A DNA stretch of 64,000 nt from Hydrogenophaga crocea (GCF_011388215.1 NZ_CP049989.1:744001-808000), one strand, 5' to 3'. Positions 27,885-36,167 are shown, counted from the first letter of the stretch. The notes: generated by a model not told the origin, from the letters alone. A program made the numbers and translations.

Positions 27885-28373
27885 TCAGGCGCGCAGTGCC
27901 GAGGCCGGCCCCATGGGCGGCGCTGCCGAAGGGTTCGCGGCGGCGCCCGGGCTCGCCGCCTGCCCGATGCGCTGCAGTGCCAGCGTCCAAAGCGCCTGCT
28001 CCGCGCCAAAGCGCAGCAGTTGATCGGGCAGTTCGGGCCCTTGCAGCGCCGACGCCGGCAGATCGGTCATCAACAGCCACTCGCCCTCGTCGTCGCGGCC
28101 CACGCGCAGCGGGCCGTGCTCGGGCCACTGGGCGTTGTGCAGCAGGGCGGCCCGGCTGGCCGCCAGTTCGTGCTCGGGCTCGGGTTGGCCCAGGGGGGCG
28201 GTGAGCACCAGGCGCGGCGGCTCGTCGGCCCATTCGGCCAGCAGTTCGTGGCCACTGGCCAGCGCCAGCACCCAGGCGCTCGAATCCAGCCGTGTCACCA
28301 TGCCCAGCTCGGGCACCGCCTGCGTCGCCTGATCGAGCGCGGTGTCGACGTCGTCGGGGGTGAGCAGGGGCAT
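27885..28373 (-). CDS. CesT-like type III secretion chaperone (copy 1)
   Basis: A 162-residue acidic protein with the CesT/Tir-chaperone pattern: first helix VDTALDQATQ, the strands WVLALASG and RLVLTAPLG, the NAQW helix end, EWLLMTDLP and a C-terminal helix (LLRFGAEQALWTLAL). It ends with an Ala/Pro-rich tail. It is paralogous to the gene at 23907-24374 and directly precedes the 855-residue candidate effector. In known systems such chaperones are encoded next to the effector they bind, so a specific pair is inferred. Confidence 0.78.
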   Translation of the reverse strand: MPLLTPDDVDTALDQATQAVPELGMVTRLDSSAWVLALASGHELLAEWADEPPRLVLTAPLGQPEPEHELAASRAALLHNAQWPEHGPLRVGRDDEGEWLLMTDLPASALQGPELPDQLLRFGAEQALWTLALQRIGQAASPGAAANPSAAPPMGPASALRA

Positions 28374-28421
28374 GGGGCACTCCGGGCGGTGGAATGCGTG
28401 TGGGTGCCCCCAGGCCCCACC

Positions 28422-28455
28422 CCGATCCGGGCTTAAGCCTTCACGACTCGGTCAA
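28422..28455 (-). promoter_or_regulatory. conserved 34-bp upstream element, copy 1
   Basis: This is the partner of 24424-24457, identical at 30 of 34 positions, and lies 49 bp upstream of the first chaperone gene. The plus strand begins CCGATCCGGGCTTAA and ends CTCGGTCAA. It does not match the hrp box or PIP box that I know for type III genes, so a different regulator would be involved. It also lies just beyond the end of the Fis-type regulator gene (28466). Confidence 0.6.
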
Positions 28456-28465
28456 AAGACCGGCC

Positions 28466-29575
28466 TCAGCGCCGCTTGGCGCCCAGCTTGCGGTAGATGG
28501 TGGCGCGGCTGATGCCGAGCGCGCGCGCGGCTTCCATCACGTTGCCACGCGCGTCGTCCACCGCTTTGCGGATCATCGAGGTTTCGAAGTCCTTGAGCGG
28601 CACGCCCTGGGGCGCGGGCGCGCTGCGCGCGGCGCGGCGTTCGGGCTGGGCCAGCACCTGCAGACGCAGGCCCGACCACAGCGGCACCTCCTGCGCGCCC
28701 AGGTGGGCGGTGGCGGCGTCGAACAGGCTTTCCACCGGGGCCGCGAAGTACAGGCTCGCGTGGCCGGCCTCCTGGCCCATGGGCACGCACAGCATGTCGG
28801 CCGCGGGGCGGTTGAGGCCAGTGATGGCGCCGTCGGCGTCGAGGCAGACCAGGCCGTCGCTGTCGTCGCCGAGCACGCGGCCGGGCCAGTTCATGCGCAG
28901 CAGCAGGTGGTGCGGCCGCGCCAGGGCCAGCGCGTTCTCGATGCTGCGCGCCGACTGCGACACCAGGTGCTTGAGCGCGGGTTGCTCGGTCACGTTCACG
29001 CCTGTGAGGTCGAGCATGCCCACACAGCGGCCGTCCGGGTCCCAGATGGGCGCGCCGGCGCAGCTGTAGATGCTGGTGGCGTCGAAGAAGTGTTCGCCGC
29101 GGTGCAGCCACACCGGCTGCAGGTCGGTCAGCGCCATGCCGATGGCGGTCGTGCCCACGGCGCGCTCGGACAGGTCCACGCCGAGCCGGGCGATGCGGCT
29201 GACGCTGGGCTCGTGCAGGTCCACCGGGCCGTTGACGTCGATCACCACGCCTTGCGCGTCGGTGAGGATGGCGAAGTAGCGCGTGTGCGCCATGGCCCGG
29301 GAGAGCGAGCGGATCACCGGCGCGGCCGCCTGCAGCAGGGGCTGGCTGGCTTCCATGGCGCGGCGCGCCTGGGCCGCGCTCACCGGGTCGAAGCTCACGC
29401 TGCGCCGCGGGTCCAGCCCTTGCTGCAGACAGCGCCGCCACGAGCGCGCCACCCACGGCGCCAGGCGCGGGCCGGCTTCGGGGTTGCGGCCGTCGAGCAC
29501 GGCGCGGCGGGCCTGTTCGATCAGGGCCAGCCGGTCGTGGGCGGGAGAGGGGGGGCTGAGCGGCATGGAGGCCAT
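28466..29575 (-). CDS. GAF-Fis transcription regulator lacking the AAA+ domain
   Basis: A 369-residue relative of AcoR/DhaR. The N-terminus has the SWRRCLQQGLDP signature, then a GAF domain (about 70-200), a PAS-like part (GLVCLDADGAITGLN) and a C-terminal Fis helix-turn-helix (GISRATIYRKLG). The sigma-54-contacting AAA+ domain with GAFTGA is absent, so it cannot activate sigma-54 promoters in the usual way and may act as a sigma-70 regulator or a repressor. The upstream gene stop overlaps an in-frame TTG (29602), a coupled alternative start. It follows the MocA-like and XdhC genes, so control of the aldehyde oxidoreductase locus is likely. Confidence 0.85.
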   Translation of the reverse strand: MASMPLSPPSPAHDRLALIEQARRAVLDGRNPEAGPRLAPWVARSWRRCLQQGLDPRRSVSFDPVSAAQARRAMEASQPLLQAAAPVIRSLSRAMAHTRYFAILTDAQGVVIDVNGPVDLHEPSVSRIARLGVDLSERAVGTTAIGMALTDLQPVWLHRGEHFFDATSIYSCAGAPIWDPDGRCVGMLDLTGVNVTEQPALKHLVSQSARSIENALALARPHHLLLRMNWPGRVLGDDSDGLVCLDADGAITGLNRPAADMLCVPMGQEAGHASLYFAAPVESLFDAATAHLGAQEVPLWSGLRLQVLAQPERRAARSAPAPQGVPLKDFETSMIRKAVDDARGNVMEAARALGISRATIYRKLGAKRR

Positions 29576-29598
29576 TGGAGCAGTCCGTTCGGGGAGGA

Positions 29599-30267
29599 TC
29601 AACCGATGACCGCGCCGCTGGGGGGCGGGGCCTCGGTGCTGGGCAGGCTGACGGGCAGGCCGGTGTCTTGCGCCAGCCGCTCGAGGTCGTCGGGCGTGTC
29701 GAGGTCGCGCACATGCCGCGGGTTGTCGGTGGGCCAGGCGGCCACCGCGTCGGGCTGATCGCGGCGCCAGGCGCGCAGGCCGCCGTGGCCGCGGCCGCGC
29801 AGCGTGGCGCAGGCGATCTCGTCGAGCACCACCGGGTGGCCGGGCTGGCCGTTCACCGTGGGCACCAGGGCATGCAGCCCGCGCTCGCGCCGATCGAAGG
29901 CGTCGAGCGCGGCCTGCAGCGCGGACGCATCGAGCAGGGGCAGGTCGGCCAGCAGCACTAGGAGCCGGTCGGGCATGGCGGTGAGGTGGCGCAGGCCGGT
30001 GTGCAGGGAGTCGGACGGGTCGTCACCGGGCTGGGGGTTGCGCACCACCAGGGGCCAGAGCGCGCGCGGCAGGGTGTTGAGGTGGCGCAGGATGGCCGCG
30101 CCGTGCGGGCCGCCGACCACCAGCACGGTGTTCACCGCGGGCAGCGCCTGCAGCGATTCGAGCAGCCGCTGCAGCAGCGTGCGGCCGCCGAGGCGCACCA
30201 GGCATTTGGGAATGCTCCCCAGGCGCTGGCCCGCACCGGCGGCCAGTATCAGCGCGGTGGTGGTCAT
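29599..30267 (-). CDS. MobA/MocA-like nucleotidyltransferase
   Basis: A 222-residue NTP-transferase. The nucleotide loop is LAAGAGQRLGSIPKCLV, with the metal-binding LADLPL segment and the GQPGHPVVL motif shared with MocA-type molybdopterin cytidylyltransferases. It would attach CMP or GMP to a pterin cofactor. Linked to xdhC and the aldehyde oxidoreductase operon, it probably serves cofactor maturation, although aldehyde oxidoreductases normally use an unmodified bis-pterin tungsten cofactor. It lies 64 bp after xdhC and overlaps the TTG alternative start of the regulator. Confidence 0.82.
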   Translation of the reverse strand: MTTTALILAAGAGQRLGSIPKCLVRLGGRTLLQRLLESLQALPAVNTVLVVGGPHGAAILRHLNTLPRALWPLVVRNPQPGDDPSDSLHTGLRHLTAMPDRLLVLLADLPLLDASALQAALDAFDRRERGLHALVPTVNGQPGHPVVLDEIACATLRGRGHGGLRAWRRDQPDAVAAWPTDNPRHVRDLDTPDDLERLAQDTGLPVSLPSTEAPPPSGAVIG

Positions 30268-30331
30268 GCGGCAGGTGTCTCGTTTTGGAACAGCACCCCC
30301 GTATCCTGCACGAAGCGTGCCCGGCGCGGGT

Positions 30332-31366
30332 TCAGTCGGCTTCGCGCACGAAGCAGGCCACGGGCTCATTGGGGTCGATCTCGAGCCGGTCCTTGGCCTC
30401 GCCCACCGCGAGGTCGCGCGGCAGCGGCACGCCGTTCTTCACGGCCAGCAGCTCGGCCATCACGCTCACCGCGATCTCGGCCGGCGTCTTGCTGCCGATG
30501 TAGATGCCGATGGGCCCGCGCAGGCGCGCCAGGCCCTCCTCGGTCTGGTCGAAGTGCTCGATGAGCCGCGCGTGGCGCAGCGCCTGGTTGCGCCGCGAGC
30601 CGATGGCGCCGATGTAGAAGGCCTCGGTCTCCAGCGCTTCGAGCAGCGCCAGGTCGTCGAGCTTGGGGTCGTGGGTGAGGGCGACGATGGCGGTGCGCCG
30701 GTCGGCGCGGAAGCCGCGCACCAGGTCGTCGGGCATCTCGTGCGAAAGCGTCACGCCCGGCACCTGCCAGGCCCCGCGGTATTCCTCGCGCGGGTCGCAG
30801 ACGGTGACCGAGAAGCCGCTGAACAGCGCCATGGTGGCCAGGTACTCGGTGAGCTGGCCGGCGCCGATCATGAGCAGCCGGTACTCGGGGCCGAAGGCGT
30901 TGTGCAGCCAGCCCTCGTGCTCGCGCAGCGCCTCGGGCTGTTCGATGTCGGTGAGCACCACGCGGCCGGTGGCGATCTCGGTGCTGCGCTGGGCCATGCG
31001 GCCCGCGCTCAGGCGCGCCACCAGGTCGTCGAGCGTGGCCGCGTCGGGGTTGAATTCGAGCAGCAGTTCCAGCGTGCCGCCGCAGGGCAGGCCGAAGCGG
31101 TGGGCCTCGTCGGCGCTCACGCCGTACTTCACCTTGCGCGGCGGGCCGTCCTGCAGGGCGTCGCGGTAGCGGTGGATCAGGTCGTCCTCGATGCAGCCGC
31201 CCGAGACCGAGCCCACCACCGCGCCGCCCTCGCACAGGGCCATGATGGAGCCCACCGGGCGCGGCGAACTGCCCCAGGTGCGCATGACGGTGGCCAGCAG
31301 CGTGGCCTTGCCCGCGCGCCGCCAGTCCAGCAGGGTGCGCAGCACGAAAAGATCGAGGTTTTCCAT
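30332..31366 (-). CDS. xdhC: XdhC/CoxI family molybdenum-cofactor maturation protein
   Basis: A 344-residue protein with an N-terminal XdhC/CoxI domain (ATVMRTWGSSPRPVGS and GSVSGGCIE, with Cys near residue 58) and a C-terminal Rossmann domain (LLMIGAGQLTEYLA, IGAIGSRRN). In xanthine dehydrogenase systems XdhC binds the cofactor, promotes its sulfuration and hands it over. Here the nearest client is the aldehyde oxidoreductase transcribed divergently; no molybdenum hydroxylase is in the window. The ATG at 31366 sits at the edge of a 360-bp divergent control region. Confidence 0.9.
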   Translation of the reverse strand: MENLDLFVLRTLLDWRRAGKATLLATVMRTWGSSPRPVGSIMALCEGGAVVGSVSGGCIEDDLIHRYRDALQDGPPRKVKYGVSADEAHRFGLPCGGTLELLLEFNPDAATLDDLVARLSAGRMAQRSTEIATGRVVLTDIEQPEALREHEGWLHNAFGPEYRLLMIGAGQLTEYLATMALFSGFSVTVCDPREEYRGAWQVPGVTLSHEMPDDLVRGFRADRRTAIVALTHDPKLDDLALLEALETEAFYIGAIGSRRNQALRHARLIEHFDQTEEGLARLRGPIGIYIGSKTPAEIAVSVMAELLAVKNGVPLPRDLAVGEAKDRLEIDPNEPVACFVREAD

Positions 31367-31726
31367 GGTCGGTGTCACCGCCAGGCGGCGGTGAAGAAGA
31401 AGGCAGCGGCAATGACGAAGACGGCCCCGAACCGGGGTGGCGGTGCCCGCATTTTTCCTCGAAGCGTCGGCCGCAGCCGTCGGTGATGCCTTTGGCCGCA
31501 CGGTCGACAAGGCGTTGGCCGGGCTGGGCGATCTTGCCACCCACGGCGGACCTGGCGGTCGGGTTGGGGTGCGTGTGTCCGCTGTCGCAATCTGAGACTT
31601 TGTGGGGCCGGCAAACATCCCACTGGGGTTAACCCTAGGCGATTCGGTGCGGTCGGCTTCAAACAATCGTATGCAGACGCTTGCATACGTCCCGCTTTGC
31701 AAGGCGTCGCCCCACAGGAGACAAGA
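31367..31726. promoter_or_regulatory. divergent control region between xdhC and the aor operon
   Basis: This 360-bp stretch holds no convincing gene. The part next to aorA is lower in GC and carries a perfect inverted repeat (31669-31688) and the ribosome-binding site ACAGGAGACAAG. The remaining sequence near xdhC shows no clear promoter to me. Confidence 0.5.
31669..31688. promoter_or_regulatory. perfect inverted repeat, likely operator of the aor operon
   Basis: GTATGCA, six bases, then TGCATAC form a perfect 7-bp inverted repeat, 38 bp before the aorA ATG. The arms and size (20 bp) fit the binding site of a dimeric repressor such as a GntR-family protein, or of the Fis-type regulator encoded at 28466. 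No sigma-54 match lies next to it. Confidence 0.55.
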
Positions 31727-32203
31727 ATGCAGAAGGTGCTTCACATCAACCCCGACAAATGCACGGGTTGCCTGCAGTGCGAGATGGCGTGTTCGTTCGA
31801 GAACTACGGCATCTACGCCACGTCGAAGTCGCGCATCAAGGTGTTCGACTTCCACCACACGGGCAAGAAGGTGCCCTACACCTGCACGCAGTGCGACGAG
31901 GCCTGGTGCCTGCACGCCTGCCCGGTGGAGGCCATCAAGGTCGACAAGGACACCGGCGCCAAGGTGGTCAACGAGACCACCTGCGTGGGCTGCAAGGTCT
32001 GCACCATCGCCTGCCCGTTCGGCACCATCAACTACGTGCAGGAAACCGGCAAGGTGCAGAAGTGCGACCTCTGCGGTGGCGACCCGGCCTGCGCCGACGC
32101 CTGCCCCACCGGCGCGATCACCTTCATCGACGCCAACTGGACCGGCATCGACCGCATGAAACAGTGGGCCGACAAGCTGGGCAACCAGCCGAGCGCCGCC
32201 TGA
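31727..32203 (+). CDS. aorA: AorA, polyferredoxin subunit of aldehyde oxidoreductase
   Basis: A 158-residue protein with sixteen cysteines in four groups (12-22, 53-65, 86-96, 113-126), enough for four [4Fe-4S] clusters. It matches the small electron-transfer subunit of AorABC enzymes known from Aromatoleum, where it forms filaments that link several catalytic protomers. It carries electrons between the tungsten subunit and the FAD subunit. It has a strong AGGAGA ribosome-binding site and is the first gene of the operon, 25 bp before aorB. Confidence 0.9.
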   Translation: MQKVLHINPDKCTGCLQCEMACSFENYGIYATSKSRIKVFDFHHTGKKVPYTCTQCDEAWCLHACPVEAIKVDKDTGAKVVNETTCVGCKVCTIACPFGTINYVQETGKVQKCDLCGGDPACADACPTGAITFIDANWTGIDRMKQWADKLGNQPSAA

Positions 32204-32228
32204 CCCGTAGCCGCACAAGGAGACCCTC

Positions 32229-34076
32229 ATGTCCTGGGCTGGAAAAATCCTCCGCGTCAACCTGAGCGCGGGCACCGTCACCTCCGAACCGCTGAACATG
32301 CAGTGGGCCCGCGCCTACATCGGCTCGCGCGGCCTCGGCAGCAAGTACCTTACGAGCGAGGTCGACCCCAAGGTCGACCCGCTCTCGCCGGACAACAAGA
32401 TCATCTGGGCCACCGGCCCGCTGACCGGCACCATGGCCTCCACCGGCGGCCGCTACACCGTGATCACCAAGGGCCCGCTCACGGGCGCCATCGCCTGCTC
32501 GAACTCGGGCGGCTACTGGGGCGCCGAGCTCAAGATGGCGGGCTGGGACATGGTGATCTTCGAGGGCAAGAGCCCCAAGCCCGTGTTCCTCTACATCAAC
32601 GACGACGTGGCCGAGCTGCGCGACGCCTCGCACCTGTGGGGCCAGACGGTGTGGAAGACCGAGGAGATGGTCAAGACCCAGCTCCAGGACCCGCTGGTGC
32701 GCGTCTCCTGCATCGGCCAGGCCGGTGAGAACCAGGTGCTCTACGCCGCCGTGGTCAACGACCTGCACCGCGCGGCCGGCCGCTCGGGCGTGGGCGCGGT
32801 GATGGGCAGCAAGAACCTCAAGGCCATTGCGGTGCGCGGCACCAAGGGCGTGGGCAACATCCGCGACCCCAAGGCCTTCATGCAGGTCACCAAGGAGAAG
32901 AAGAAGATCCTGGCGGAGAACGCGGTCACCGGTCAGGGCCTGCCCACCTATGGCACCCAGGTGCTGATGAACGTGATCAACGAGGTGGGCGCGCTGCCCA
33001 CGCGCAACCACCGCGACGTGCAGTTCGAAGGCGCCAAGGACATCTCGGCCGAGGCCATGGCCACGCCGCGCGAGAGCGACGGCAAGAAGCACCTGGTGAC
33101 CAACCAGGCCTGCTTCGGGTGCACCATCGCGTGCGGTCGCATCAGCAAGATCGACGAGACCCACTTCACCGTGCAAAACAAGCCGCAGTACTGGGGCGCC
33201 AGCGGCGGCCTTGAATACGAAGCGGCCTGGGCGCTGGGCGCGGCCAACGGCGTGAACGACCTCGAGGCCCTGCAGTACGCCAACCTGCTGTGCAACGAGT
33301 ACGGCATGGACCCCATCAGCTTCGGCGCCACCGTGGGCGCGGTGATGGAGCTCTACGAAATGGGCGTGCTCACCAAGGAGCAGATCGGCGTGGACGCGCC
33401 CTTCGGCTCGGCCGCCGCGCTCGCCGCCTTCGCCGAGATGACCGGCAAGGGCGAGGGCTTCGGCAAGGAGATCGGCCTGGGTTCGGCGCGCCTCACGAAG
33501 AAGTACGGCCACCCCGACCTCTCGATGAGCGTGAAGGGCCAGGAATTCCCCGCCTACGACGGCCGCGCCATCCAGGGCATCGGCCTGGCCTACGCCACCA
33601 GCAACCGCGGCGCGTGCCACCTGCGCGGCTACACCATCGCCTCGGAAGTGCTGGGCATCCCGGTCAAGACCGACCCGGTGGAGAGCGAGGGCAAGCCCGA
33701 ACTCGTGAAGGCCTTCCAGGACGCCACCGCCGCGTTCGATTCGTCGGGCCTGTGCGTGTTCACCACCTTCGCCTGGGGCGTGGCCGATCTGGCCCCGCAA
33801 CTGCAGGCCGCGTGCGACGAGCAGTACACCACCGAGGAACTCGAAAAGATCGGCGAGCGCATCTGGAACATGGAGCGCGAGTTCAACAACGCCGCGGGCT
33901 TCACCAAGGCCGACGACTCGCTGCCCAAGCGCCTGCTCACCGAGGCCGCCAAGACCGGCCCCGCCAAGGGCATGGTCAGCAAGCTGCCCGAGATGCTGCC
34001 CAAGTACTACGCGGCGCGCGGCTGGGACAGCGAAGGCCGCCCCACCGCGGAAACCAAGGCGCGGCTCGGCCTGTAA
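32229..34076 (+). CDS. aorB: AorB, tungsten-type aldehyde:ferredoxin oxidoreductase
   Basis: A 615-residue catalytic subunit that oxidises aldehydes to acids and can, in the family, also reduce acids. It begins with the typical GKILRVNLSAG strand; the cluster ligands are CFGCTIAC (Cys295, Cys298, Cys302) and a fourth Cys near residue 496 (SSGLC). The GG-YWG-ELK-AG segment near 94-105 and DLHRAAGR-GVGAVMGSKNLKAI near 178-200 are pterin-binding family motifs. Its order with aorA and aorC is that of the known NAD-linked AorABC complex. It could remove aldehydes made by the PQQ dehydrogenase. Confidence 0.95.
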   Translation: MSWAGKILRVNLSAGTVTSEPLNMQWARAYIGSRGLGSKYLTSEVDPKVDPLSPDNKIIWATGPLTGTMASTGGRYTVITKGPLTGAIACSNSGGYWGAELKMAGWDMVIFEGKSPKPVFLYINDDVAELRDASHLWGQTVWKTEEMVKTQLQDPLVRVSCIGQAGENQVLYAAVVNDLHRAAGRSGVGAVMGSKNLKAIAVRGTKGVGNIRDPKAFMQVTKEKKKILAENAVTGQGLPTYGTQVLMNVINEVGALPTRNHRDVQFEGAKDISAEAMATPRESDGKKHLVTNQACFGCTIACGRISKIDETHFTVQNKPQYWGASGGLEYEAAWALGAANGVNDLEALQYANLLCNEYGMDPISFGATVGAVMELYEMGVLTKEQIGVDAPFGSAAALAAFAEMTGKGEGFGKEIGLGSARLTKKYGHPDLSMSVKGQEFPAYDGRAIQGIGLAYATSNRGACHLRGYTIASEVLGIPVKTDPVESEGKPELVKAFQDATAAFDSSGLCVFTTFAWGVADLAPQLQAACDEQYTTEELEKIGERIWNMEREFNNAAGFTKADDSLPKRLLTEAAKTGPAKGMVSKLPEMLPKYYAARGWDSEGRPTAETKARLGL

Positions 34077-34082
34077 GCACGC

Positions 34083-35363
34083 ATGCACCACGTCATCCTC
34101 GGCGCCGGCCCGTCCGGCGTGATCGCGGCCGAGACCATTCGCAAGCACGCGCCGCTCGACACCATCACCCTCGTGGGCGATGAGGCCGAGCCGCCGTACT
34201 CGCGCATGGCCATTCCCTACCTGCTCATCGGCAACATCGACGAGCGCGGCACCTACCTGCGCAAGGGCGCGTCGCACTACGACGCGCTGCGCGTGCGCCA
34301 GGTGCGCGCGCGCGCCACGGCGGTCGACAGCGCGCGCCGCACCGTCACGCTCGACGACGGCCAGACCCTGGCCTTCGACAAGCTGCTGATCGCCACCGGC
34401 TCGCACCCGGTGCGTCCGCCCATCCCGGGCATGGATGCACCCGGTGTGCACCCGTGCTGGACGCTGGAAGACGCGCGCGCCATCATGGCGCGCGCCAAGC
34501 CCGGCGCACGCGTGCTGCAGATGGGCGCCGGCTTCATCGGCTGCATCATCATGGAGGCGCTCAAGCAGCGCGGCGTGGCGCTGAGCGTGGTGGAGATGGG
34601 CGACCGCATGGTGCCGCGCATGATGGGTCCCACCGCGGGCGGCATGATCAAGCGCTGGTGCGAAGCCCAGGGCGTGAAGGTCTACACCGGCACGCGCGTG
34701 GAAGCCATCGAGCCCCAGGCCGGTGGCGCTCTGCGCGTGAAGCTCTCGGGCGGCGACACGGTGGAGGCCGATCTCGTGATCAGCGCCACCGGCGTGCGCC
34801 CGGCCATCGGCTTCCTGAAAGACTCGGGCATCACCTGCCTGCAGGGCGTGCTCACCGACGAGCACCTGCAGACCAACGTGCCCGGCATCTACGCCGCGGG
34901 CGACTGCGCGGAGGCCTACGACAAGGTCAGCGGCAAAACCATCGTGAGCGCGATCCAGCCCAACGCCGCCGAGCAGGCGCGCGTGGCCGCGCTCAACATG
35001 GTGGGGCAGGTGGCCGAGCTCAAGGGCGTCACGCAGATCAACGTGCTCGACACCCTGGGCATGATCTCGGCCAGCTTCGGCAACTGGGAAGGCGTGCCCG
35101 GCGGCGAACACGTGGAGCTCACCGACCTGAACGCCGGCCGCCACCTGAGCCTGCAGTTCAAGGGCGATCAGCTCGTGGGCTGCAACTCGGTGGGCTGGAC
35201 CGAACACGTGGGCGTGATGCGCGGCCTGGTCGAAGGCCAGGTGAAGCTGGGCGAGTGGAAGGACAAGCTCAAGGCCGACCCGACGCGCCTGATGGACGCC
35301 TACCTGGCGTCCGCGCAGGCGCAAGGCCACTGGGCCGGTGCCGGCGACACGCGCCGACGCTGA
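34083..35363 (+). CDS. aorC: AorC, FAD/NAD(P)-binding subunit of aldehyde oxidoreductase
   Basis: A 426-residue flavoprotein of the pyridine-nucleotide disulfide oxidoreductase family. The FAD fingerprint is ILGAGPSGVIAAE, the second Rossmann motif for NAD(P) is MGAGFIGCIIME, and the C-terminal FAD motif is GIYAAGDCAE. No redox-active CxxxxC pair is evident, as expected for a subunit that passes electrons to NAD+. It begins 6 bp after aorB. A repeat-like palindromic region separates it from the moaD-like gene. Confidence 0.9.
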   Translation: MHHVILGAGPSGVIAAETIRKHAPLDTITLVGDEAEPPYSRMAIPYLLIGNIDERGTYLRKGASHYDALRVRQVRARATAVDSARRTVTLDDGQTLAFDKLLIATGSHPVRPPIPGMDAPGVHPCWTLEDARAIMARAKPGARVLQMGAGFIGCIIMEALKQRGVALSVVEMGDRMVPRMMGPTAGGMIKRWCEAQGVKVYTGTRVEAIEPQAGGALRVKLSGGDTVEADLVISATGVRPAIGFLKDSGITCLQGVLTDEHLQTNVPGIYAAGDCAEAYDKVSGKTIVSAIQPNAAEQARVAALNMVGQVAELKGVTQINVLDTLGMISASFGNWEGVPGGEHVELTDLNAGRHLSLQFKGDQLVGCNSVGWTEHVGVMRGLVEGQVKLGEWKDKLKADPTRLMDAYLASAQAQGHWAGAGDTRRR

Positions 35364-35370
35364 ACATGAG

Positions 35371-35446
35371 CCCCCACGCTCCGCCGCTGCGCGGGTCGCT
35401 GCCCCCCGAGGGGGCTGCCCCGCCTTGGGGCGGCCCGGCGGCGGGG
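35371..35446. repeat. REP-like GC-rich palindromic element
   Basis: Between aorC and the moaD-like gene lie closely spaced palindromes: GCCCCC-N3-GGGGGC (35401-35415) and GCCCC-N5-GGGGC just after, preceded by CCCCCACGCTCCGCCGCTGC. Elements with this wording recur between genes in Comamonadaceae genomes, as far as I know. It could stabilise or attenuate the message. Confidence 0.55.
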
Positions 35447-35463
35447 CGTCCTCACGGACTCCC

Positions 35464-35718
35464 ATGAAGATCACCTTCAAGCTCTTCGCCACCCTCACCG
35501 ACTACCTGCCGCACGAGGCGCGCCGCGCCAACCAGGTCGATCTCGACGTGGCGCCCGGCACCACCGTGCAGCAGGTGATCGACCCCTACGGCATGCCGCC
35601 CAAGCTCGTCCACCTGGTGCTGGTGAACGGGCGCTTCGTGCCGCCCGAGCAGCGCGCGGGCACGGCGCTCGCCGACGGCGACGTGCTCGCCGTGTGGCCG
35701 CCCATCGCGGGCGGCTGA
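35464..35718 (+). CDS. MoaD/ThiS-family sulfur carrier protein
   Basis: An 84-residue ubiquitin-like protein ending in the required Gly-Gly. The first strand is ITFKLFATLTDYLP and the end WPPIAGG matches MoaD-like carriers. A dedicated MoaD-like gene is usual in AOR operons, where it provides sulfur for the pterin dithiolene of the tungsten cofactor. It starts about 100 bp after aorC, past the palindromic element. Confidence 0.88.
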   Translation: MKITFKLFATLTDYLPHEARRANQVDLDVAPGTTVQQVIDPYGMPPKLVHLVLVNGRFVPPEQRAGTALADGDVLAVWPPIAGG

Positions 35719-35743
35719 AGCGGCGACCTGCGCCGCCCGCACC

Positions 35744-36043
35744 GTGCAAAGCCACTACCCCGAGCGCTTCGAGCGCGACATGGGCTGCACCGAGGCCGAC
35801 TGGCTGCGTTGGCTGCCCGATGCCATCGGTGCCGCGGCGTGGCAGCTCGGGCCGGATCGCGCGCAGGTCGAGCTGCCTCCGGGCCGCCTCGAACTGCGCT
35901 GGCAGCTCATGCCGCCGCGCACCATCGCGCTGGTGCGCCTGCCCGTGCTGCGCGTGGCCTTCCGCTTCGAAGGCCTGAACGACGCGCAGCGCCTGGCCTT
36001 CATGCGTCGCTTCGACCTGTACATGCAGCGCGGCGGCGGCTGA
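35744..36043 (+). CDS. conserved-looking small protein downstream of moaD-like gene
   Basis: A 99-residue soluble protein from a GTG start. It begins MQSHYPERFERDMGCTEADW and has a basic, beta-rich middle (LELRWQLMPPRTIALVRLPVLRVAFRF) and a final helix with Arg and Met residues. No domain is recognised. The coding character is good and it lies 25 bp after the MoaD-like gene, so it probably belongs to the aor operon, perhaps as a cofactor-handling protein; that is inference. Confidence 0.7.
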   Translation: MQSHYPERFERDMGCTEADWLRWLPDAIGAAAWQLGPDRAQVELPPGRLELRWQLMPPRTIALVRLPVLRVAFRFEGLNDAQRLAFMRRFDLYMQRGGG

Positions 36044-36167
36044 GGCTTGCACAGGCGTATCGCGGCGCTTTGCAAACGGTGACGCGCGCGCCAATTAGTG
36101 CGCTCGCGGTAGTGCCGCAGAGACAGGCCCCTCCTAACCTCGCGGGCGTTTCCAAGGAGGGCGCCCC

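Noticed and set aside
28394..29758. 454-codon plus-strand frame opposite the GAF-Fis regulator
   Set aside because: No domain is seen and the opposite strand holds a clear regulator.
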